NCBI GenBank assembly: GCA_035277145.1
Contig: DATELA010000089.1
Location: 11,787-75,786 of the forward strand
Direction: 5' to 3'
Length of the DNA: 64,000 nucleotides
Source of the DNA: DASRAP01 sp035277145
GTDB taxonomy: Bacteria; Gemmatimonadota; Gemmatimonadetes; Gemmatimonadales; Gemmatimonadaceae
Numbering within the stretch: the first letter of the stretch is position 1; each line of letters starts with the position of its first letter. This document shows positions 53,377 to 62,407 of the stretch, one piece after another. A model generated the notes under the pieces. The model did no database searches. It was not told the origin of the DNA and saw only the letters and a program-made list of their open reading frames with translations. Made by a program: the position numbers and the translations under genes.

Positions 53377-55827
53377 TTACTCCTCTTTCATCGCCCCCAC
53401 CGCGTCGATGGCAAGCGCGCGCCGCGCAGGGAGATAGCTCGCGAGCAGCGAACTGACGCCGAGCAGCGCCGCAATCATCACATATGTCGGCGCGTCGGTC
53501 GGCTGAATCTCGAACAACAGACGAGTGAGCAATCCGCTTAATGAATACGCAGCGACCAGTCCAACCGCGATGCCGATACCGGTCAGCGCGGCCGCGCGGC
53601 CGAGCACGAGCTTCATCACGTCTACCGCGTTGGCGCCAAGCGCGCACCGAATTCCGATCTCGCGCGTGCGCTGTGCCACTGCGTGCGAGAGCACACCGTA
53701 GATGCCGACCAGCGACAGCGCGAGTGCGAGCACCGCAAACGATGCCAGCGCGAGCGCATTAAATCGCGGCCGCCCGACGGAATTGCTTACCACCCGCCGC
53801 ATCGTGGTTGCTTCGCTCACTGGCAGGGTCTTGTCGAAGCCCCGAATCTCCGCGCGCACCGCGCGATCGATCGCCACCGGATCGCCCGCAGTGCGAATTA
53901 CGAACGTCATTGCCGCCGCGGGCTCCTGCGACGCGGACAAATAGTACTCGGGAGAGATCTCACCGCCGAGACCGCGATCGCGCACGTCGCCGACGACGCC
54001 GATCACAGTGATCCACGGGCTCTCGATTGCTTTGAATCGGCGACCCAATGCGTTGCCATCGGGCCAGTAGCGCCGCGCCATCGCTTCGTTGATCACCGCG
54101 ACGGGCGCCGCCTGTGGCTCGTTGTAAAACGCGGGATACGGCTGTTGCGGATACCAGCGCATTAGCGGCAGCGCTTTGCGTGCGTCGGACGCGTCGAAGA
54201 GCCGGCCTTGCGTGAGTGGTACACCCATCGCCGCGAAGTAATCGCCGCCAACAGTGCGCGTGAGTGCGCTGCGATCTTCGCCCGGTTGCGGCTCCGGCAT
54301 TCCTTCCATCGTGACATACATCCCGTTGCAACACATCGCGATTGGTACAGCAGTCGTTGTGCCGACCGCTGCAACGCCGTCGAGCGCGCCGATGCGTCGT
54401 GCGATCGCGTCGAATGCGTCGCGCTGCGATGCCGGCGTCGAATAACTCGACGCCGGAACGGATGTCGATACAACCAGCACGTTGTCGGCGTTGAAACCTG
54501 GGCGGACACTCGTGAGTCGCGTGAAACTGCGCACCATTAATCCCGCGCCGACCAGCAACGCGAATGCGAGTGCGATCTCGGAAACCACGAGTCCGTCGGC
54601 GATGCGGCGGCCACCACGATCCGAGGAGCGCGCGCCCGCGCTCAGCCATTCAGTGAGTGAGACGTTCGACGCGCGAAACGCGGGCACGATTCCGCTCAGC
54701 AAGCCAGTCAACAGCGACAAACCAAGCGTGACCGCAACAACCGTCGTGTCGATACGCGCTTCGGCGATGCGCGGGATCTGAATCGCAGGAATCGATGGCA
54801 GTAATCCCACGATCCACACCGCGACGAGAATGCCGAGCCCACCGCCGAGCACCGCAAGGAGCACGCTTTCGCTGAGCAGTTGCGCAATGATCCGTCCGCG
54901 CGACGCGCCAACCGCCGCGCAAATCGCGACCTCGCGGCGACGTCCTGCAGCGCGCGTCAGCAGCAAGTGCGCAACGTTCGCACACGCAATGAGCAATACG
55001 AATCCGACCGCCCCGAACACAACGAGCACCGCACGCTTCGAATTGCCGACGACGGAATCGTAGACCGGCGTGAGCAGCGCGCCATGCTTTGCGTTCGCCT
55101 GCGGCAACTCGCGTTCGAGACGCGCGCTGACCGCGCTGACTTCTCGCTGCGCTTGCTCGAGCGTGACGGTCGGCTTGAGGCGCGCGATCACAGCTGTGGC
55201 GTGACGACCGACAGTTTGTGCTTCCGCCCGCAGGTTGAACGGCACCCACATCTCCGGATCGAACTCGCCGCCCGGCGCCATCACGCCCAGTACACGGTAC
55301 GCCGTGTTGTCGAGCGCAATGTCAGTGCCAACCACGCCAGAGTCAGCGCCGAAGCGCGACATCCAGTACTTGTGACTCAACACCGCGACGCGGTTTGCGC
55401 CCGCAACATCTTCGCCATCTGCGAAGCCGCGACCGAGTATCGCGTGCGTGCCGAGGACGTCGAAAAAGTTCGCGGTGACGAGGAGCGCATTCGTTGTCGT
55501 CGCGTCACCGCGTCCTGTCAGAGTGAAACTGGTATTGCGATACATCAGCGCGCCCGACAACACACTGGTCGCTTCGCGCCACGCCATGTACTCGTGCGCC
55601 GAAATGCCGTAGTCGCCAGCGCCGTTGCGCTGTTCGGTGATCTCGACGAGCTCGTGCTGTTTGTCGAACGGCAGCGCGCGAAGGAGCACCGCGTCGACAA
55701 CGCTGAAGATCGCGCTGTTGACGCCAATCCCGAGCGCGAGCGTAACGAGCGCCGTGATTGTGAATGCGCGATGTCGCGCGAGACGCCGCGCGGCGATCCG
55801 GAAGTCCTGCCCGAAGGCGTCGATCAT
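53377..55827 (-). CDS. ADOP-type permease without prefix domain
   Basis: 816 residues from ATG 55827. It begins with MIDAFGQDFRIAARRLARHR and goes straight into helix 1 (about 22-42), then a MacB-like domain, FtsX module (about 285-410, RRREVAICAAVGASRGRI), second half and C-terminal FtsX (RTREIGIRCALGA). No PadR gene and no ATPase. A 13-codon upstream extension would need a TTG start and is not preferred. Confidence 0.92.
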   Translation of the reverse strand: MIDAFGQDFRIAARRLARHRAFTITALVTLALGIGVNSAIFSVVDAVLLRALPFDKQHELVEITEQRNGAGDYGISAHEYMAWREATSVLSGALMYRNTSFTLTGRGDATTTNALLVTANFFDVLGTHAILGRGFADGEDVAGANRVAVLSHKYWMSRFGADSGVVGTDIALDNTAYRVLGVMAPGGEFDPEMWVPFNLRAEAQTVGRHATAVIARLKPTVTLEQAQREVSAVSARLERELPQANAKHGALLTPVYDSVVGNSKRAVLVVFGAVGFVLLIACANVAHLLLTRAAGRRREVAICAAVGASRGRIIAQLLSESVLLAVLGGGLGILVAVWIVGLLPSIPAIQIPRIAEARIDTTVVAVTLGLSLLTGLLSGIVPAFRASNVSLTEWLSAGARSSDRGGRRIADGLVVSEIALAFALLVGAGLMVRSFTRLTSVRPGFNADNVLVVSTSVPASSYSTPASQRDAFDAIARRIGALDGVAAVGTTTAVPIAMCCNGMYVTMEGMPEPQPGEDRSALTRTVGGDYFAAMGVPLTQGRLFDASDARKALPLMRWYPQQPYPAFYNEPQAAPVAVINEAMARRYWPDGNALGRRFKAIESPWITVIGVVGDVRDRGLGGEISPEYYLSASQEPAAAMTFVIRTAGDPVAIDRAVRAEIRGFDKTLPVSEATTMRRVVSNSVGRPRFNALALASFAVLALALSLVGIYGVLSHAVAQRTREIGIRCALGANAVDVMKLVLGRAAALTGIGIAVGLVAAYSLSGLLTRLLFEIQPTDAPTYVMIAALLGVSSLLASYLPARRALAIDAVGAMKEE

Positions 55828-55928
55828 GGTCGTCAGGGTGAGCCGATGCCCCTCTTCAGGCAACAATCATTCCCGACGGACCAATTGCCGAAGCTATGAC
55901 GCAGCTTGAGCTTGCGCGCGAGCGCCGC

Positions 55929-55956
55929 TCCGAACGTCTCGGCTGACACGTTCGGA
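55929..55956. repeat. Perfect inverted repeat upstream of ADOP 4
   Basis: Arms TCCGAACGT (55929-55937) and ACGTTCGGA (55948-55956), 10-base spacer. It lies between the beta-propeller gene stop and the ADOP start, 102 bases upstream of the latter. Terminator of the first or operator of the second; no U-run. Confidence 0.5.
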
Positions 55957-55987
55957 AATGGGACAGGGTGTGTCGCGTGCGAACGGT

Positions 55988-57121
55988 CTATTGCAGGGTG
56001 TAGCGCTGCAAATACTGCAGATCGTCCGCGTCCTTTCGCACCAGATACACCGTGCTCTTAGCGCCGAACCCAACGAGCCGTGTATTCGGCGGGAGTTGAA
56101 TGCGCGCTGCGAGCGCGCCCGCCGCGTTGAACACATCATAAATGGACGGCGCTGCTGCGCGATGCGATCGCAGCACCCAGATGTCACCGTTCGGCCGCGC
56201 GAACGATTGCCAGTATTCAAACGGCGGCAAGACCGCGGGCCACGTCGGATCCTGAATCGTTTGCGGAATGGTCCCATCGGTGCGCGACACCGCACGCGCA
56301 CGACGATCTTCGCGCCACGCATTCTTCTCGGCCTCAGTCACCGCGAGCGGCGCAATGCGGAGTGGAGGGCCCGATACGCGTCCACCGTTCGGACCATACC
56401 GATCAATGTGATAGTCGCTCGCGCGAATCACCGCGACGCCACCATCCGGAAGCACGACCCAATCGTCGCGCGACGGCCACGCAAGAGCGCCAACGCGAAT
56501 CGACAATCCGCGTTCCGGTCCTGGTTGGATCACCACGTTTCCTTTGTCCAGGTTCACCCATGCGACCGTATCGAGCTTCGACGAACGACGGTCGTAACGC
56601 ATGATCGGAGTGCTGTCGTAGGGCGTCGGAATGCCCGTGCCTCCGCGCATCACCGTATACGGCGATCCCTCGAAAAACAGCGATCCGCGACTGTCCGACG
56701 CGCGCGGCACGGTGCCGCGCGAACCAAGCTTCATCCACACAGAATCATCGAGCCGGAACGTCGGACCGAGTTTGCCGTCGGGGTAAATGATCAGGTACCG
56801 GACGTTGCGCGGATCGTGCAACGCAGATGTATCACCGGGCAGCGCGACGAGCCGTCCACTCAGCGCGTATTCGCCCGGGCCGTTGCCGGTGCGGCCGAGC
56901 TGTGTCGCGGTGCCGGCCGTGAAATCCACGATCATCAGTTTCGATTCGCGCTCGTCGACAGCGAGCACGCGCCCGTCGCGCATTTCGCGAATTGTCGAGA
57001 TGTGCGTGAACGGGTCTTTCAGCTCCGCGTTCGGCGCGCCGAGTGAGCGCGGGGTTTGCGCAAACGAACCGAGCGGGAAGAGCGCTGCGACGAGCGCAAG
57101 TGAGCGACGAACGCGGTGCAT
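55988..57121 (-). CDS. Secreted 6-bladed beta-propeller protein
   Basis: 377 residues. Signal peptide (1-21, SFA-Q). Repeating strands with acidic turns such as DGRVLAVDERESKLMIVD, RTGNGPGEY and PNGDIWVLRSH are typical of the 6-bladed (NHL/DUF5128-like) propellers. Periplasmic; partner unknown. Its ribosome binding site (TAGGAG) lies in a perfect inverted repeat directly before the ATG. Divergent from the kinase gene. Confidence 0.83.
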   Translation of the reverse strand: MHRVRRSLALVAALFPLGSFAQTPRSLGAPNAELKDPFTHISTIREMRDGRVLAVDERESKLMIVDFTAGTATQLGRTGNGPGEYALSGRLVALPGDTSALHDPRNVRYLIIYPDGKLGPTFRLDDSVWMKLGSRGTVPRASDSRGSLFFEGSPYTVMRGGTGIPTPYDSTPIMRYDRRSSKLDTVAWVNLDKGNVVIQPGPERGLSIRVGALAWPSRDDWVVLPDGGVAVIRASDYHIDRYGPNGGRVSGPPLRIAPLAVTEAEKNAWREDRRARAVSRTDGTIPQTIQDPTWPAVLPPFEYWQSFARPNGDIWVLRSHRAAAPSIYDVFNAAGALAARIQLPPNTRLVGFGAKSTVYLVRKDADDLQYLQRYTLQ

Positions 57122-57122
57122 T

Positions 57123-57148
57123 GTATCTCCTAGTCTTATAGGAGATAC
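57123..57148. promoter_or_regulatory. Perfect inverted repeat over a ribosome binding site
   Basis: Arms GTATCTCCTA (57123-57132) and TAGGAGATAC (57139-57148), 6-base spacer. On minus the proximal arm supplies the TAGGAG of the beta-propeller gene, 5 bases from its ATG (57121). It is also the upstream region of the divergent kinase gene (57233). An operator for both genes or an RNA hairpin hiding the site. Confidence 0.65.
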
Positions 57149-57232
57149 GCCGCGGCATGCGCGCTGTCAATATGGGCAGCGATCGCGCGGACTCGCCCCA
57201 GTGGGGGCCCACACGTATCTTCGTGCTCGACG

Positions 57233-58624
57233 ATGGCGTCCCTCGAGCAAGTCCGGCAGGCCTTTGCCAAGTCCTACGCGGTCGAACGCGAAGTGGGCCA
57301 GGGCGGCATGGCCACCGTGTATCTCGCGCAGGATCTCAAGCACCATCGTCAGGTCGCGCTGAAGGTTCTGCGCACCGACCTCAGCTCCACCATCGGCGGC
57401 GACCGGTTCACGCGCGAAATCCAGATCATCGCGCAACTCGCGCATCCGCACATTCTCCCGCTGCACGATTCGGGTGAGATGGACGGGTTTCTGTTCTATG
57501 TCATGCCGTTCGTCGAAGGCGAATCGTTGCGGCAACGGCTCGCGCGCGAAGGACGCCTTCCACTCAGCGACGCGGTGCGCATTCTGCGCGAAGTCACCGA
57601 TGCACTCGCGTATGCGCACGAACGCGGCATCATTCACCGCGACATCAAGCCTGACAACGTGATGCTCTCAGGCCGGCACGCGGTCGTCACGGACTTCGGC
57701 GTTGCCAAAGCGGTCAGCGCCGCGAGCGTCGACAAGCTGACCACGGTCGGCATTGCGCTCGGTACACCCGCCTACATGTCGCCCGAACAAGCGATGGGCG
57801 AAACGGATCTCGACCAACGCTCCGACATCTACGCACTCGGCGCGATGGCATTCGAGATGTTGAGCGGCGAACCTCCGTTCAATCGCCCAACTGCGCAGGC
57901 GGTTCTTTCCGCGCACGTGCTCGACGCACCACCGGACATCGCAACGAAACGCAACGACGTTCCCGCAGCGCTCGGCGAAGTGTTGCTGCGTTGCCTCGCG
58001 AAAGAAAAGACGTCGCGTTGGCAAACGGCGGATGAATTGCTGCCCGCACTCGAAGCCGCGCTGACGCCAAGCGGCGGAATGACTCCGACCACGACGCGTC
58101 CGTTGCGCGCTGCGCAGATCGGAAAACACAAACGCAGTAAATCGTTGTTCGTCGTGATCGCTGTTTCTGTGGTTATCGCTGTTGGCAGTCTCGCCGTCTG
58201 GCAGTTCGTCGGAGGCTCGAACGACCCCGGGCCTAATCGCATGGCGATCCTCCCCATCGTCGATGCATCGGGTGCGGACGCGCAACTCGTCACCGTGATG
58301 CACAACCAGTTGCAGGTGTCGCTCGGGCAGATCCCCGGTGTGACCGTCGCGCCAAACTCCGTGATGGAGCTGTACAAATCGTCGCCGAAGCCCGTTGCAG
58401 AAATGGCGCGCGAACTTCGCGTCGGCGCGATTCTCGAAGGCAACGTGTTTCGCGCGGGACAACGGTTGCGCGTGACGCTGCAGCTCACCAATCCGCGCAC
58501 GATCGAGCAGGTGTGGAGCGGTAGCTATGACATCGACCTGAGTCAAAATCTTCTCGACGCGATCGACAAAGTGATTCCGCAGATTCGTGACGGCATTCGC
58601 GAGCGTGTGCTCGCGTCACAGTGA
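57233..58624 (+). CDS. PknB-type Ser/Thr kinase with TolB-like outer domain
   Basis: 463 residues. Kinase domain 15-275: Gly loop (22-30), K44, E62, H135-R136-D137 (HRDIKPDN), DFG 154-156, and SPEQ 183-186. One membrane helix (304-326). The outer part (330-463) resembles the TolB N-terminal/FlgO-like fold (RMAILPIVDASGAD, AGQRLRVTLQLTNP). A cytoplasmic kinase thus reads a periplasmic domain. Coupled by GTGA to a TolB-like lipoprotein gene, a likely functional partner. Confidence 0.93.
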   Translation: MASLEQVRQAFAKSYAVEREVGQGGMATVYLAQDLKHHRQVALKVLRTDLSSTIGGDRFTREIQIIAQLAHPHILPLHDSGEMDGFLFYVMPFVEGESLRQRLAREGRLPLSDAVRILREVTDALAYAHERGIIHRDIKPDNVMLSGRHAVVTDFGVAKAVSAASVDKLTTVGIALGTPAYMSPEQAMGETDLDQRSDIYALGAMAFEMLSGEPPFNRPTAQAVLSAHVLDAPPDIATKRNDVPAALGEVLLRCLAKEKTSRWQTADELLPALEAALTPSGGMTPTTTRPLRAAQIGKHKRSKSLFVVIAVSVVIAVGSLAVWQFVGGSNDPGPNRMAILPIVDASGADAQLVTVMHNQLQVSLGQIPGVTVAPNSVMELYKSSPKPVAEMARELRVGAILEGNVFRAGQRLRVTLQLTNPRTIEQVWSGSYDIDLSQNLLDAIDKVIPQIRDGIRERVLASQ

Positions 58625-60618
58625 TCTCCATGAACCTTGCAATGAACACGAAACTCGCACTCGCAGCACTCGCGCTCACGGTGATCGCATGCAAGGAAGA
58701 CACGTCCAATGCGCCGCCTTCAACACTGATCGTCGACGATAGCACGGGCCGCATTGTCGGGAGCGCGGTCCCCGCACCGGATGGGACGCGGCTCGCATTC
58801 ACCAAAGTGATCGACGGACGCAGCAGCGTGTATACGAGCGACCTCGATGGAAAGAACGCGGTTCGCATTTCGCACGGCGTGTGGGACACGGGTCCGGTGT
58901 GGTCGCCCGATGGGAAGTGGATTGCGTACTCGGGCGAGGATCCCGACTTCGACGTGTACGTCGTTTCGTCTGATGGCTCCGCACAGGCCCGACAGATCAC
59001 GTCGGGATCTGCGAACGACGGAGCGGTTGGCTGGACGAACGATGGCGTCAGTGTCCTGATCAATCGCGCGTTCGCCGGCGATGATCACCCTGTCCTTGTG
59101 TCGCGCGATGGCGGCCCCGCGAAGCGTACCGGTCCCGTTGTGGAGGGCAACTTGCACGCCGCGCTGTCGCCCGATGGCGCAATGCTTGGCTTCGACGTGC
59201 ATCGCGGCGAGGCGTCGACCATGTGGGTGCAGGACACGGCGCAAGGCGCGGCGCCGCGGCAGCTGACCACAGAGGGACTCGAGAATGGCGCGGCGCAAAC
59301 CATGTGGTCACCCGACAGCAAGCAAATCGCCTACATGTCGCGACGCACCGGCACGGAAGACATTTGGATTCTGGATGTCGCGACAGGTCAAAAGCGCCAA
59401 CTGACGAACGACGTGCGCAACGACGATGCGCCGCGCTGGTCGCCAGACGGCAAATGGATTGCGTTTCTGTCGGAGCGTGGCGGACAGACGGACCTGTGGA
59501 TGGTTCCATCGGCTGGAGGAAGTGCGACACGACTGACGAACGACGCAGCGCGCGAGAACGCACCGCGCTGGGCACGCGACGGCAAGTCTGTGTATTACTC
59601 GCGAACGACGAACGCCATCGATTTGCAATTCGTGCCGCTCGCCGGTGGAGCGCCGCGAACGATTCGTTCGTGGGCCGAGTTCGACATGGCAACGCCGCGG
59701 CTGTCGCCGGACGGGAAGACACTGTTGTACGCGAGTAATTGGAGCGGCAACAACGACATGTTCATGTTGTCCGCTGCCGGCGGTGAGCCTGTTGTGTTTG
59801 CTTCGAGCCCGCGCAACGACGGAGCGCCAAAGTATTCGCCGGACGGAACACAGATCGCGTTTTCGTCAGACCGCGGCGGGACGTTCGACATCTGGATTGT
59901 TCCGGCGGCTGGCGGTGAACCGCGCAACCTGACCGCGGCTCCGGGCAACGAAAGCGATTTCGAGTGGTCGCCCGACGGAACGCGTATGGTGTTTGCATCG
60001 AATCGCGACGTTGGTGGTGCGGACCTCTGGGTAATCCCCGTTGCGGGCGGCCAGGCGACGCGACTCACGCGCGACAATCTGCGGCCGGGCAGAATGGAGT
60101 GGAGCCCCGACGGGCGCTTCGTGTACTTCGTCGGTTTCAAACCAGGTGCGCGGGGCATTCGCGATTACTTCCGCGTTGCCGCAACCGGCGGCCCTCTCGA
60201 AGCACTCGGCGCAACACCGTTCGTTGGTGACGCCGCGCGGTCGAAAGACGGCTCGCGGGTGGCCTACACGAGTTTCGAACGCGGCTGGTCCATCATCACT
60301 CTGATGTCGCCACGCGGAGGTCCGTCGCGTCGTATTTCGCCGGATACTGCGAACGTCTACGAGCTTGCGTGGCGGTGGACGCCGAGCGACAGCGTGCTGA
60401 TTCTGGCCGCGCTCGATCTCACGGCGAATCGCGACGCTGCCGATTTGTTTGCATATCGCGCATCCGACGGGAGCCGGACGCAACTCACGAACACGCCGTG
60501 GGGATTCGAGGAACCGATTGGCTTTACGCCGGATGGAAAAGAAATCGCAGTCATCGTGCGGACTGACCGCGCGCAGATCAGGCGAGTGTCGGTCGCCGGG
60601 ATAGTCGCCACGAAATGA
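58621..60618 (+). CDS. TolB-like WD40/PD40 beta-propeller lipoprotein
   Basis: About 665 residues. Lipobox LTVIAC, then at least ten PD40 motifs (W-S-P-D-G-K-W-I-A type: VWSPDGKWIAYSG, WSPDSKQIAYMS, YSPDGTQIAFSS). TolB-like propellers bind partners at the envelope. GTG 58621 overlaps the kinase stop; ATG 58630 or 58642 are possible and give a shorter signal. Followed by a hairpin terminator. Likely works with the kinase's TolB-like outer domain (inference). Confidence 0.9.
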   Translation: MISMNLAMNTKLALAALALTVIACKEDTSNAPPSTLIVDDSTGRIVGSAVPAPDGTRLAFTKVIDGRSSVYTSDLDGKNAVRISHGVWDTGPVWSPDGKWIAYSGEDPDFDVYVVSSDGSAQARQITSGSANDGAVGWTNDGVSVLINRAFAGDDHPVLVSRDGGPAKRTGPVVEGNLHAALSPDGAMLGFDVHRGEASTMWVQDTAQGAAPRQLTTEGLENGAAQTMWSPDSKQIAYMSRRTGTEDIWILDVATGQKRQLTNDVRNDDAPRWSPDGKWIAFLSERGGQTDLWMVPSAGGSATRLTNDAARENAPRWARDGKSVYYSRTTNAIDLQFVPLAGGAPRTIRSWAEFDMATPRLSPDGKTLLYASNWSGNNDMFMLSAAGGEPVVFASSPRNDGAPKYSPDGTQIAFSSDRGGTFDIWIVPAAGGEPRNLTAAPGNESDFEWSPDGTRMVFASNRDVGGADLWVIPVAGGQATRLTRDNLRPGRMEWSPDGRFVYFVGFKPGARGIRDYFRVAATGGPLEALGATPFVGDAARSKDGSRVAYTSFERGWSIITLMSPRGGPSRRISPDTANVYELAWRWTPSDSVLILAALDLTANRDAADLFAYRASDGSRTQLTNTPWGFEEPIGFTPDGKEIAVIVRTDRAQIRRVSVAGIVATK

Positions 60619-60620
60619 AA

Positions 60621-60651
60621 CTGCGGCGGACCGTGATCCGATCCGCCGCAG
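60621..60651. terminator. Hairpin between convergent genes
   Basis: Arms CTGCGGCGGA (60621-60630) and TCCGCCGCAG (60642-60651), 11-base loop, then GGTTTG. Between the ends of the TolB-like gene and the NTF2-like gene, so it could serve both strands. Confidence 0.68.
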
Positions 60652-60674
60652 GGTTTGACGTCGCTCAAGCTGGC

Positions 60675-61166
60675 CTACTTCCTCGTTGGTGGTGGCGCGG
60701 GCGCGGGGAGCGGTGTCGTCGAGTGGTAGATGAGTCGAGTGTACGGCCATGATCCATCCGCTTGCTTGCGATGCACTTCGAGGAACGTGCCGTCTTCGTG
60801 AACGGCAGTGTTGTCTGGCAGCTTGACATCGATCGCATACGTACCGCGCACGTACGCGAGATCTCCGTTGCCTGTCACCTCTTGTTTGTTCGCCGTGAAT
60901 TTGGTGACCGTCGGGTACGCTTTGAGGTACGCCATCACGGCTTCGTGGCCGACAATTGGTGCCTGGTTGGGCGGCATCATGATTACGTCGGACGCGATGA
61001 TGTTCGCGAGACTGTCGCGGTTGTTGATGACGCCATCGATCCAGCGATCGATCACGGCGCCGAGATCGGCGACGTCCTTCTCCGATATCGCTTGCGGCGC
61101 GGGCTGACAGGCGGTGAGCGCTGCAAGCAATACAAGGGCGGGCACTGCGCTGCGTCGCGTGTGCAT
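60675..61166 (-). CDS. NTF2-like (SnoaL/DUF4440-type) lipoprotein
   Basis: 163 residues from ATG 61166. Lipobox LTAC, then an NTF2-like fold (DLGAVIDRWIDGVINNRDSL, then IASDVIMMPPNQAPIVGHEA and a sheet ending GTFLEVHRKQADGSW). Pro-rich C-terminus. Readings further upstream cover the neighbouring gene and lack the signal. Confidence 0.82.
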   Translation of the reverse strand: MHTRRSAVPALVLLAALTACQPAPQAISEKDVADLGAVIDRWIDGVINNRDSLANIIASDVIMMPPNQAPIVGHEAVMAYLKAYPTVTKFTANKQEVTGNGDLAYVRGTYAIDVKLPDNTAVHEDGTFLEVHRKQADGSWPYTRLIYHSTTPLPAPAPPPTRK

Positions 61167-61237
61167 CTCTGCCTCTGCGGTTGAGTGTGCCCGAAAATGC
61201 AGATGACCTGTTTGGTCCGCAATGAGGCCGCGTTGCG

Positions 61238-61432
61238 CTACCGGCCCACGCGTCCGTCGTCGTTCAGGTCGGCACCCACGTGCTTCTCGAGCCTCTCGAG
61301 CGCCGTCTGCAACAGCTTTCGCGTCTGCGTCAGCTCGCTCTCGAGCACAGTAACGCGCTGCTCCAGCGTCGACGATCGGCTTGCCTGCGCTTGAATCTGA
61401 TTGTGCTGAATGAGATCCCAGAATAGGCCCAT
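61238..61432 (-). CDS. 64-residue coiled-coil protein
   Basis: MGLFWDLIQ start, then a heptad-patterned helix (LEQRVTVLESELTQTRKLLQ) and a short acidic DLNDDGRVG tail that could bind a cation. AAGGAG 5 bases upstream of the ATG supports it as a real gene. Function unknown. Confidence 0.75.
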   Translation of the reverse strand: MGLFWDLIQHNQIQAQASRSSTLEQRVTVLESELTQTRKLLQTALERLEKHVGADLNDDGRVGR

Positions 61433-61450
61433 CGCTGCTCCTTGCGTTGA

Positions 61451-61843
61451 TCAGCCGGCCATTGGCGTGCAGAGTTCGATCAAGCAGCCATCCGGCGCAC
61501 GAACATACGAGACCGTTTGCCCCCACGGTTTCACAGCGGGCGCCGACAATTCACGCGCGCCCGCGGCAACCGCTTTGTTATGCGCACCCGCGACGTCCGA
61601 TGTGACGAGTGCGATCTCCATGCCGAGCGGTTTCTTCGACGAGTGCGCGTGCACGTGGCCGCCGGGAAAGTTGGAATCGCCGAGCGCGTGTGCCGCGAAC
61701 GAGAGCGTCGTGTCGCCGGTTTCGAGTTCACCGTACATGCCGGACTCGTGCAGGAATCTTCGCTTCAAGCCGAACGCGCGTTCGAAGAACTCCAGCGACG
61801 CGGCGACGTCGGGCACGTAAACGATTGTGTATCCGAGTTTCAT
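61451..61843 (-). CDS. Glyoxalase/VOC-family protein
   Basis: 130 residues with two beta-alpha-beta-beta-beta modules (YTIVYVPDVAASLEFFERAF; later VSYVRAPDGCLIELCTP). The terminal Glu is a typical metal ligand; no clear first-strand His is present (GYTI), so metal binding is uncertain. Role may be detoxification or binding; not specific. Confidence 0.87.
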   Translation of the reverse strand: MKLGYTIVYVPDVAASLEFFERAFGLKRRFLHESGMYGELETGDTTLSFAAHALGDSNFPGGHVHAHSSKKPLGMEIALVTSDVAGAHNKAVAAGARELSAPAVKPWGQTVSYVRAPDGCLIELCTPMAG

Positions 61844-61908
61844 AGCGCGGAATGTACGACGGGGAGGGCAGGGTGGCGCTCACGAATCACGAGTCACTCG
61901 TTCATGCG

Positions 61909-62298
61909 TCAAGCACCGTTCATGATTTGCACCCCCCAAGGATTGTCGACCGCGACCAGCCAACGTCCCTTCGCGTGCCGTCGCAGCACGTCGCTCGAGA
62001 CACCGCTCATGTGGACGGGTTTGCCGCTCGGATCGACGCCGCGGAGCTGCCATCGTCCGAGGTAAAGCGCAACGTCGCCAGCCTCCATGACCCATTGCGC
62101 TTCGGATTGGAGGTTCGCTTTGAGCGCAACGAAACCGCCGAGCGCGGTGCGGAGCTGCTCGGTTCCGCGCGCGATCTGTCCAGGTTGCGCGATGAGGACG
62201 GCGTTCGGTTCGTAGAGCGCGAGAGCGGCGTCAATGTCGCCGTGATTGATCGCATGCACGAGGTCGTTCACGACCTCAGTCGGAGTTTTGGACGGCAT
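61909..62298 (-). CDS. NTF2-like (SgcJ/SnoaL-type) protein
   Basis: 129 residues without a signal peptide, so cytoplasmic, unlike the other three NTF2-like proteins here. Pattern VNDLVHAINHGDIDAALALY, then YEPNAVLIAQPG and RHAKGRWLVAVDNPWG. AGAGGGA before the ATG. Function unknown. Confidence 0.83.
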   Translation of the reverse strand: MPSKTPTEVVNDLVHAINHGDIDAALALYEPNAVLIAQPGQIARGTEQLRTALGGFVALKANLQSEAQWVMEAGDVALYLGRWQLRGVDPSGKPVHMSGVSSDVLRRHAKGRWLVAVDNPWGVQIMNGA

Positions 62299-62407
62299 GG
62301 GAAAGTCCCTCTTTAAATAGATGTGCGATGGGCGCCGGCTCGTCGCGCCCTGTCACGGCTACTACACGGCGGATCGTCCCCGGTGACGGGGAACACTTGC
62401 GCGCGTC

